Assembly (NCBI RefSeq): GCF_012328925.1
Contig: NZ_JAAXLS010000001.1
Coordinates: forward strand, 186,001-250,000
DNA: 64,000 bases
Reading direction: 5' to 3'
DNA from: Amycolatopsis acididurans
GTDB taxonomy: Bacteria > Actinomycetota > Actinomycetes > Mycobacteriales > Pseudonocardiaceae
The translations under genes and the position numbers were made by a program. Below the pieces are notes generated by a model. The model was given only the letters and a program-made list of their open reading frames with translations, was not told the DNA's origin and did not search any database. Shown piece by piece: positions 57,889-64,000 of this stretch (its first letter is position 1; each line of letters starts with the position of its first letter).

Positions 57889-58845
57889 GTGCGGATCGGC
57901 GTGATGATCGGCCCCGAACGCAGGGACACGGCGCGCAAGATGGACCGGATGCTCGACGACGCCGAGTGGGCCGAGAACGCGGGCATGCACACCGCGTGGG
58001 TGCCGCAGATCCCCTCCGATTTCGACGCGCTGATCGCGGTCGCGCTGATGGGCACGCGCACGAGCCGGATCGAGCTGGGCACGGCGGTCGTGCCGCTGCA
58101 GGCGCAGCATCCGATCGCGCTGGCCCGCCAGGCACTGTCCGCGCACGCCGCCACGCAAGGACGGCTCGCGCTGGGGGTCGGGCCGTCACATCACTGGGTC
58201 GTGCGCGACATGCTGGGCCTGCCGTACGACAAGCCCGCCGCCTACACCCGCGACTACCTTCAGGTGCTCGACGCCGCGCTGAGCGGGCCGGGCCGGGTCG
58301 ACGCCGAGAACGACACGTTCACCGTGCACAATCCGCTCGATCTCGCCCCGGTGGCGCCGATGCCGGTGCTGGTGGCCGCGCTCGGCCCGGTGATGCTCGC
58401 GCTCGCGGGCAGGCACGCCGACGGCACGGTGCTGTGGATGGCCGACGAACGCGCGGTCGCCGAGCACGTCGTGCCGCGCATCAGCAAGGCCGCCGCCGAG
58501 GCGGGCAGGCAGGCGCCGCGGATCGTCGCCGGCATCCCGGTCTGCCTGTGCCGTCCGTCCGAAGTGGATGCCGCGAGGGAACGTGCGAACCGGATTCTCG
58601 GCGAGGCCGAGGTCTCGCCCAACTACCAGCGGCTGCTGTCCTACGGCGACGCCCGCGACGTCGGCGACCTGTGCGCCGCCGGTGACGAAGAAGCGATCGC
58701 CGCGCGGTTCCGGCGGTTCGCCGAGGCCGGGGTGACCGATCTTTCTGTGCGGCTGCTGCCGATCGGCGAAGGGCGGGAGGAACTGGTGGCCTCGAAACGG
58801 CGCACGCGGGAGATGATCGCCGGACTCGCCGCGGAGTTCCGGTGA
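57889..58845 (+). CDS. LLM-class F420-dependent oxidoreductase (MSMEG_4879-like)
   Basis: The 318-residue luciferase-like barrel has MRIGVMIGPERRD, IELGTAVVPLQAQHPIALA, LALGVGPSHHWVVRDMLGL and YTRDYLQVLDAAL, matching the F420 family typified by MSMEG_4879. The GTG follows GGAGGACCC. It heads an operon with an acyl-CoA ligase, an acyl-CoA dehydrogenase pair and an enoyl-CoA hydratase, with GTGA overlap to the ligase. Confidence 0.85.
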   Translation: MRIGVMIGPERRDTARKMDRMLDDAEWAENAGMHTAWVPQIPSDFDALIAVALMGTRTSRIELGTAVVPLQAQHPIALARQALSAHAATQGRLALGVGPSHHWVVRDMLGLPYDKPAAYTRDYLQVLDAALSGPGRVDAENDTFTVHNPLDLAPVAPMPVLVAALGPVMLALAGRHADGTVLWMADERAVAEHVVPRISKAAAEAGRQAPRIVAGIPVCLCRPSEVDAARERANRILGEAEVSPNYQRLLSYGDARDVGDLCAAGDEEAIAARFRRFAEAGVTDLSVRLLPIGEGREELVASKRRTREMIAGLAAEFR

Positions 58846-60236
58846 ACGTCCTCGCCTTCGGGCAGAGGCAGTACGGCCTGGCGGAGCTGGACGCGCTGGC
58901 CGCCGGGCTCGCCACGAAGCTCGCGGCCCGCGGGGCCCGCGCGGGCTCGCGCGTGGCGCTCATGGCGTCCAACCGGCCCGAGTTCGTCGTGGCCGTGCGC
59001 GCCATCTGGCGGCTCGGCGCCGCCGTGGTGCTGATCAGCCCGGCCTGGAAGGACGCCGAGGTGCGGCATGCGCTGGCCATCACCGAGGCGTCCTGCGCCG
59101 TCGGTGATCACCCCGTGCTGGCCGGGCTGATGCCGATGCTGTCGCTGGACGATCCCATCGAACCGGGCGAGGCACGGCCGCCCGCGCCCGATCCGGACGG
59201 CGACGCGGTGCTCGTGTTCAGCTCCGGCACCACCGGGATGCCCAAGGCCGTGCGGCACACGCACCGCTCGTTCGCCGCGGCCGTCGAGCACTGGCGGGAC
59301 GCGCTCGGCCTGACCGCCGCCGACCGGATCCAGATCGTCACCCCGCCCTCGCACATCCTCGGGCTGCTCAACATCGTCACCGCACTCGACGCGGGCGCCT
59401 GGATGCGCCTGCACCGGCGGTTCGACCTGAACGCGATGCTGCGGGCCGTCGAGACCGACCGGATCACCGTGGAGATGGCCGTCGCGCCGATCGCGCTGGC
59501 CATCGCCTCGCATCCGGACCTGGAGTCGTTCGACCTGTCCTCGCTGCGCTACATCATGTGGGGCGCGACGCCGGTGACGCCGAGCGTCGCCGAGATCGTC
59601 ACCCGGCGGACCGGCGTGCCGTGGGTGCCCGCGTACGGGGCGAGTGAACTGCCGGTGATCGCGTGCAATCCGCTCGACAGGGCGCGGCTGGACAGCGCGG
59701 GCATGGCCGTGCCCGGGGTGGAGCTACGGGTGGTGTCGCTGGAGACCGGGGAGCCGCTCGGGCCGGGGGAGACCGGCGAGATCCAGGCGCGAGCCGAATC
59801 GCTGATGGCGGGTTACCTGCCCGCACAGGACACCGCCGCGGCGTTCGCGGACGGCTGGTACCGCACCGGCGATGTCGGCACCATCGACGCCGAGGGCTGG
59901 GTGCGGCTGACCGACCGGTCCAAGGAGATGATCAAGGTGCGGGGTTTCCAGGTCGCGCCCGCGGAGGTCGAGGCCGTGCTGCACGGCCATCCCGCGGTGT
60001 CGGACTGCGCGGTGTTCGGCGTGCCCGACACGGCCGACGGGGAAGCCGTCATCGCGGCCGTCACCGCCGCCGAGGCGATCGAGGCCGAGAAGCTCGTGAC
60101 GCTCGTCGGCGAGTCGCTGGCCTCCTACAAGCGGCCACGCGAAATCGTGTTCGTGCCCGAGATCCCGCGCCTGCCCTCGGGCAAGGTGCTGCGGCGAGTC
60201 CTCAAGGAGCGCTATGGACGTCCGGCTGACCAGTGA
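58842..60236 (+). CDS. Acyl-CoA ligase (ANL family, FadD-like)
   Basis: The 464-residue ligase has the P-loop FSSGTTGMPKAVRHTH, YGASELPV, the core motif WYRTGDVGTIDAEGWVRLTDR, the hinge KVRGFQVAPAEVE and the catalytic Lys in LPSGKVLRR. It is shorter than most FadD proteins: the N-terminal subdomain begins directly at MNVLAFGQRQYG and about 40 residues are missing. It probably activates a ring-cleavage carboxylate for the downstream dehydrogenase pair. The GTG overlaps the previous stop codon. Confidence 0.86.
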   Translation: MNVLAFGQRQYGLAELDALAAGLATKLAARGARAGSRVALMASNRPEFVVAVRAIWRLGAAVVLISPAWKDAEVRHALAITEASCAVGDHPVLAGLMPMLSLDDPIEPGEARPPAPDPDGDAVLVFSSGTTGMPKAVRHTHRSFAAAVEHWRDALGLTAADRIQIVTPPSHILGLLNIVTALDAGAWMRLHRRFDLNAMLRAVETDRITVEMAVAPIALAIASHPDLESFDLSSLRYIMWGATPVTPSVAEIVTRRTGVPWVPAYGASELPVIACNPLDRARLDSAGMAVPGVELRVVSLETGEPLGPGETGEIQARAESLMAGYLPAQDTAAAFADGWYRTGDVGTIDAEGWVRLTDRSKEMIKVRGFQVAPAEVEAVLHGHPAVSDCAVFGVPDTADGEAVIAAVTAAEAIEAEKLVTLVGESLASYKRPREIVFVPEIPRLPSGKVLRRVLKERYGRPADQ

Positions 60237-61116
60237 GCAGCGGCAGTTGCGGGACGCGGCCGCCAAGCTGGCGGCCGATCTCGGCCCGGATTCGGTGCCG
60301 GAGCTGTCCGTCACCGACCGGATCGAGCGGCTGGAGAAGGCGGTGGACGCCACCGGCTGGCGCGCCCTGCGCTCGGACGGCGCGTCCGGCGTCGAGGTCG
60401 CGATCGTGGCGGAGGAGTTCGGGCGGGGACTCGTGGACGTGCCGTTCCTCGGACCGGTGCTCGCCGACGAACTGTGCCGCCACGTGCGCGACGAGGAACC
60501 CGCCACGATCGCGGTGCACGACGAGGCGGTCGACGTGCGTGGTTTCCGGCGCGCGCTGACCCTGCACGGACAGGAGGTCCTCGCGGGCCGGGTCGCAGCC
60601 GCGGTGCCGGGTGCGGACCTCACGCGGCACCACGCCGAGCTGTCCGGCCCGCTCGAACCGCTCGGCTCGGTGCCGGCCGGGGCCGCCGTGCGCTGGCAGG
60701 CGCTGGCGCTGGTCGTGACGTGCGCCGATCTCGTCGGGGTCTCCCGCGGCGCGCACGCGCTCGCGTGTGAGTACGCGAAGGTCCGCGAGCAGTACGGCGC
60801 GGCGATCGGCTCGTACCAGGCCGTCGCGCATCTGCTGGCCGAGGGACTGGCGTTGATCGAGGGGTCGGTGAGCGTGCTGCGGCACGCCGCGTGGGCCGTC
60901 GACGAACTGTCGCCGGAGGAGGCCCTGCGGGCGGCCAGGATCGCGAAGATCTACACCGCCCGCGCCGCGCGCACGGTGTGCGAGACGGCGGTGCAGGTGC
61001 ACGGCGGGATCGGCAACACCTGGGACTGTCTGGCCCACGTCTACCTGCGGCGGGCGCTCACCTCCACCGAGTTGTTCCCCGTGCGCATCGAGGAGATCAG
61101 CAGTGGACTTTCGTGA
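60214..61116 (+). CDS. Short acyl-CoA dehydrogenase, small subunit of a heteromeric pair
   Basis: The 300-residue protein is the shortest of the three small subunits. C-terminal helices are clear (REQYGAAIGSYQAVAHLLAEG, QVHGGIGNTWDCLAHVYLRR), but the beta domain is strongly reduced and no FAD-loop motif is visible. The position that carries a Glu in the other two small subunits is Ala here (GAHALACEY), so it may be purely structural or FAD-binding. AAGGAG precedes the ATG; it overlaps the ligase by 23 bases. Confidence 0.8.
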   Translation: MDVRLTSEQRQLRDAAAKLAADLGPDSVPELSVTDRIERLEKAVDATGWRALRSDGASGVEVAIVAEEFGRGLVDVPFLGPVLADELCRHVRDEEPATIAVHDEAVDVRGFRRALTLHGQEVLAGRVAAAVPGADLTRHHAELSGPLEPLGSVPAGAAVRWQALALVVTCADLVGVSRGAHALACEYAKVREQYGAAIGSYQAVAHLLAEGLALIEGSVSVLRHAAWAVDELSPEEALRAARIAKIYTARAARTVCETAVQVHGGIGNTWDCLAHVYLRRALTSTELFPVRIEEISSGLS

Positions 61117-62191
61117 TTCCCCCGCCGAAGCCGCCTTCCGTGCCCGCCTGCGTACCTGGCTGGACGAGAACGCGAAACGGTTCCCGACCTCGGGCGACGA
61201 GTACTGGCAACGCCAGCCCGGATGGCACCGCGAGCTCTACGCCGCCGGGTTCTTCGGGCTGTCCTGGCCCAAGGCCTACGGCGGGCACGAGTTGCCTCCC
61301 GTGTACGACGTGATCCTCGACGAGGAGCTGGCCCTGGCGGCCGCCCCGCCCCGGCCGAGTCTCGGCTATCTCGTGCAGGGACTGGGAAGGCACGGTGACG
61401 AGGCGCTGAGAAAGCGCTTCCTGCCCGGCATGATCAACGGCACGGAACGCTGGTGCCAGGGTTTCTCCGAGCCCGGCGCCGGTTCGGACCTGGCGTCACT
61501 GGCCACCACCGCCACCCGCGAGGGCGATACCTATGTCATGCACGGGCACAAGATCTGGACCAGCTACTCCGACGTCGCCGACTGGTGCCTGCTGCTGGCC
61601 CGCACCGATCCGGACGCGCCCCGGCATCGCGGGATCTCGGCGTTCATCATCTCGATGCACCAGCCCGGCGTCGAGCAGCGGCCGCTGAAGATGATGAGCG
61701 GGGTGACCCGCGAGTTCGGGCAGGTTCTCTTCGACGGGGCGACGGTTCCCGCGGACCAGATGGTCGGCGCCCCCGGTGCGGGCTGGCCGCTGGCGATGAC
61801 GGTGGTCGGGCACGAACGCGAACCGTCCACTTTGGGCTTCTCGGCGCGGTACGGCAAGCTCGTGCGGGACCTGCTCGCGCGTGCGCGGGGCAGTGCCCCG
61901 CACGAGCTAGCCTGGGCGCAGGTGCAGACGGAGATGCTGCGCCTGCACGTGCGGCGGCGGCTGTCCGAACAGCTCGACGGCGTCGTGCACGGGCCCGAGG
62001 GCTCGCTGGACAAACTGCTCATGACGTGGGTCGAACAGGCCGTCGGGCACGCGGCGCTGGCCGTCGGCGGGACCGACGACGAGGGCCTGCTCGGCGCCTA
62101 CCTCTACAGCCGCGCGCAGAGCGTCATGGGTGGCACGTCGCAGATCCAGAAGAACATCATCGCGTCGCGAATCCTCGGATTGGGGGCCTGA
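61103..62191 (+). CDS. Acyl-CoA dehydrogenase, large subunit of a heteromeric pair
   Basis: The 362-residue flavoprotein has GFSEPGAGSDLASL, VMHGHKIWTSYSDVADWCL and the C-terminal SVMGGTSQIQKNIIASRILG. Again the classical catalytic Glu before Gly-Thr is missing (MGGTSQIQ). The GTG start overlaps the small-subunit gene by 14 bases and follows GAGGAG. Third such pair in the locus; the gene order ligase, dehydrogenase pair, hydratase lays out activation, alpha-beta desaturation and hydration. Confidence 0.85.
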   Translation: MDFRDSPAEAAFRARLRTWLDENAKRFPTSGDEYWQRQPGWHRELYAAGFFGLSWPKAYGGHELPPVYDVILDEELALAAAPPRPSLGYLVQGLGRHGDEALRKRFLPGMINGTERWCQGFSEPGAGSDLASLATTATREGDTYVMHGHKIWTSYSDVADWCLLLARTDPDAPRHRGISAFIISMHQPGVEQRPLKMMSGVTREFGQVLFDGATVPADQMVGAPGAGWPLAMTVVGHEREPSTLGFSARYGKLVRDLLARARGSAPHELAWAQVQTEMLRLHVRRRLSEQLDGVVHGPEGSLDKLLMTWVEQAVGHAALAVGGTDDEGLLGAYLYSRAQSVMGGTSQIQKNIIASRILGLGA

Positions 62192-62192
62192 C

Positions 62193-62957
62193 ATGTACGA
62201 CATGCCGGACGAGATCGAGGTGACCGCCGACGGTCCACTGAGGATCGTCACGCTGAACCGGCCCGGCGCGCTCAACGCCGTCAACGACGCGCTGCACCGG
62301 GGGCTCGCGCGGCTGTGGCCGCGGCTGAGCGAGGACCGCGAGGTACGCGCGGTCGTGCTGACCGGCGCCGGGAAGACGTTCTCGGCGGGCGGTGACTTCA
62401 CCTATCTCGGCGAGCTGCGCCGCGATCCCGTCCTGCGTGAACAGTCCATCGCGGACGGACGGGACATCGTGCTCGGGATGGCTCGCTGCCGGGTTCCGGT
62501 CGTGGCGGCGGTCAACGGTCCCGCGGTCGGCCTCGGCTGCAGCCTCGTCGCGCTCAGCGACGTCGTCTATATCGCCGAAACCGCGCATCTGGCCGATCCG
62601 CACGTGCAGGTCGGCCTGGTCGCCGCCGACGGCGGCCCGCTGACGTGGCCGCTGCACACGAGCCTGCACCTGGCCAAGGAGTACGCGTTCACCGGTGCGC
62701 GCATCCCCGCCGAGCGTGCGCGGGAAATGGGGCTGGCCAATCACGTCGTGGCCGATCCGGTGGCGGAGGCGCTGGCCTGCGCGAAGCGGATCGCGGGCCT
62801 GCCGAGGCAGGCGGTGGAGAGCACAAAGCGGATCCTCAACCTGCGGCTGGAGCAGGCCGTGCTCTCGACGCTCGACTACGCCACCACCGCCGAGTACCAG
62901 TCCTTCGGCACCGAGGACTTCCGCGCCACTCTGGAGAAGCTGACCGGCGGGAAGTGA
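62193..62957 (+). CDS. Enoyl-CoA hydratase/isomerase
   Basis: The 254-residue crotonase has VTLNRPGALNAVNDAL, the oxyanion motif FSAGGDFTYLG, PAVGLGCSLVALSDVVYI and QVGLVAADGGPLTWPL. Asp replaces the usual second catalytic Glu (ADGG). It starts one base after the acyl-CoA dehydrogenase stop and closes the operon that begins at 57.9 kb. It should hydrate the enoyl-CoA made by the preceding pair. Confidence 0.86.
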   Translation: MYDMPDEIEVTADGPLRIVTLNRPGALNAVNDALHRGLARLWPRLSEDREVRAVVLTGAGKTFSAGGDFTYLGELRRDPVLREQSIADGRDIVLGMARCRVPVVAAVNGPAVGLGCSLVALSDVVYIAETAHLADPHVQVGLVAADGGPLTWPLHTSLHLAKEYAFTGARIPAERAREMGLANHVVADPVAEALACAKRIAGLPRQAVESTKRILNLRLEQAVLSTLDYATTAEYQSFGTEDFRATLEKLTGGK

Positions 62958-62972
62958 GCGCGCGAGTGTTGC

Positions 62973-63722
62973 TCAGGGCGCCGGGGCCGGCGACTCCGAA
63001 CGCTGCACGGTTCCCGTGATGCCACCGGCGTCCTGGCCCGCGAGCAGCACCGCGGCCCGCGCCATCGCCTCGGGCGGCTCGATCATCTCGTCCGGGATCC
63101 GCTGCCCGCCGCCGTTCGCGCGCCAGCCCTCGGTGAGCACGACCCGCGACGGGCTCAGGCAGTTCACCGCGATGTTGTCGGCCCGCAGGTCCGCCGCCAG
63201 CCCGAGGTAGAGCCGCTCCACCGCCGCCTTCGACACCCAGTACGCGTTCGCGCCCTTGTCCGTCATGCCGGTACCCGTCGTGGTGACCGCGACCAGCGAA
63301 CCGCCACCACGCGCCCGCATCAGCGGGATGACGGCCTTGGTCACGAGGAACACGCCGGTCAGGTTCACGTCGAGGCACAGCTGCCAGCGCTTCAGTGGCG
63401 TGCTCTCCACCGGCCCCAGCCACAGCACGCCGGCGTTGGCGATCAGGATGTCCACCCCGCCGAACTCGGCGACGGCCGCCGCCACCGCCGAGTCGACCGA
63501 TTCCTCACTGGTGACGTCGCAGCGCACCGCGATCGCCTTGCCTCCCGCGGCGGTGATCTGCCCGGCGACGTCGTGGATCGTGCCCGGCAGCCGGTCCTCC
63601 CGCTCGGTGCGGGCGGCGACGGCGACCGCCGCGCCGGCCTCGGCCAGCGCCAGCGCGACGGTCCGGCCGATGCCGCGGCTCGCGCCGGCCACGATGGCCA
63701 CCTTTCCCGTCAGGCCGCTCAT
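62973..63722 (-). CDS. Short-chain dehydrogenase/reductase
   Basis: The 249-residue SDR has [18 protein letters not shown] in [11 protein letters not shown], the catalytic region with Tyr/Lys in YWVSK, and CLSPSRVV. The basic VAARTERED after beta-2 suggests NADP(H) preference, unlike the acidic residue in its neighbours. The active-site Ser position reads VTTTGTG (Thr instead of Ser), which is unusual. Its ATG overlaps the stop codon of the upstream SDR gene, so the two are coupled. Confidence 0.83.
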   Translation of the reverse strand: MSGLTGKVAIVAGASRGIGRTVALALAEAGAAVAVAARTEREDRLPGTIHDVAGQITAAGGKAIAVRCDVTSEESVDSAVAAAVAEFGGVDILIANAGVLWLGPVESTPLKRWQLCLDVNLTGVFLVTKAVIPLMRARGGGSLVAVTTTGTGMTDKGANAYWVSKAAVERLYLGLAADLRADNIAVNCLSPSRVVLTEGWRANGGGQRIPDEMIEPPEAMARAAVLLAGQDAGGITGTVQRSESPAPAP

Positions 63723-64000
63723 TTCGGCGGGAACCGCAGCGCGCCGTCGAGCCGGATGATTTCGCCGTTGAGGTAGTCGTTCTCGCAGATGGACTGGACC
63801 ATGTGCGCGTACTCGGGGGAGCGCCCCATCCGCTTCGGGAACGGCACCTGCGGGCCCCAGTACGCCTCCAGCTGGTCGCCCGCCTTGCCGTAGGCCGGCG
63901 TCAGGAACGTGCCCGGCGCGATCGTGACGACGCGGATGCCCAGCGGCGAGAGGTCGCGGGCGGCGACCAGCGTCATGCCCACCACGCCGCCCTTCGCCGC
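63719..64000 (-). CDS. Short-chain dehydrogenase/reductase, 5' part outside the window
   Basis: Only the C-terminal 93 residues are visible, beginning in the Lys-containing active-site helix ([17 protein letters not shown]). [18 protein letters not shown] and [18 protein letters not shown] follow. The wording of the end resembles the 3-hydroxyacyl-CoA dehydrogenase type II (HSD10-like) group, which would supply the third beta-oxidation step missing so far from the neighbouring operon (inference). Confidence 0.75.
   Translation of the reverse strand, partial: AAKGGVVGMTLVAARDLSPLGIRVVTIAPGTFLTPAYGKAGDQLEAYWGPQVPFPKRMGRSPEYAHMVQSICENDYLNGEIIRLDGALRFPPK

Noticed and set aside
1..64000. CRISPR arrays, insertion sequences, prophage genes, NRPS/PKS genes, rRNA
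   Set aside because: Looked for repeated spacers, transposase and recombinase motifs, carrier-protein and synthase motifs; none was seen.

Overview
The window reads as chromosomal DNA from a high-GC Gram-positive actinomycete, most likely Pseudonocardiaceae (Amycolatopsis-like); genus assignment is inference. Supporting signs are very strong G/C third-position bias, frequent GTG starts, several apparently leaderless genes (a TANNNT -10 box six bases before the start codon), three F420-type luciferase-like oxidoreductases, two NDMA-dependent (mycofactocin-type) alcohol dehydrogenases, and close relatives of the mycobacterial genes fadD17 and fprB. No phage, insertion sequence, integrase or CRISPR array was found.

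Layout. 0-10 kb: mixed housekeeping and accessory genes (end of a trypco2-like protein, epoxide-hydrolase-like enzyme, DUF2235 hydrolase, MmcQ-like protein, a divergent marR/drug-exporter pair), then an alcohol dehydrogenase converging on fadD17. Both of the latter have KstR-type operators upstream. 10.2 kb: a selenocysteine tRNA. 10-15.5 kb: LtrA-like membrane protein and a small aromatic-acid module (LysR regulator, benzoylformate decarboxylase, aromatic-acid transporter). 15.6-20.6 kb: small unknown, P450, pyruvate:quinone oxidoreductase, adenosine/adenine deaminase. 20.6-24.3 kb: AraC regulator with an aldehyde dehydrogenase/alcohol dehydrogenase operon. 24.3-29 kb: two TetR-controlled resistance-like modules (MFS pump; TetX-like flavin monooxygenase) and exonuclease III. 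29-31.5 kb: AurF-like diiron oxygenase plus FprB-like ferredoxin/NADPH reductase. 31.4-37.5 kb: two back-to-back operons of unknown pathway (cyclase-family hydrolase and TPP enzyme; CaiB-like CoA-transferase, amidohydrolase, unusual crotonase).

37.5-64 kb is the most striking part: an almost unbroken catabolic locus with a TetR regulator, three two-gene acyl-CoA dehydrogenase pairs, several crotonases (one closely resembling 6-oxocamphor hydrolase), a P450 with its own ferredoxin, a Rieske oxygenase alpha subunit, an FNR-type reductase, three F420-type oxidoreductases, five short-chain dehydrogenases, two 3-hydroxyisobutyrate-dehydrogenase-like enzymes, an aldehyde dehydrogenase, an acyl-CoA ligase and a thiolase. 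Most divergent promoters in it carry full or partial copies of one palindrome, GAGAAT-N3-ATTCTC, also found beside the tetR gene. This suggests one regulon that oxygenates, cleaves and beta-oxidises a multi-ring (terpenoid- or steroid-like) substrate. The substrate is not known from the sequence.

Gene starts were chosen from Shine-Dalgarno spacing, overlap with neighbours and family alignment from memory; no database search was run.
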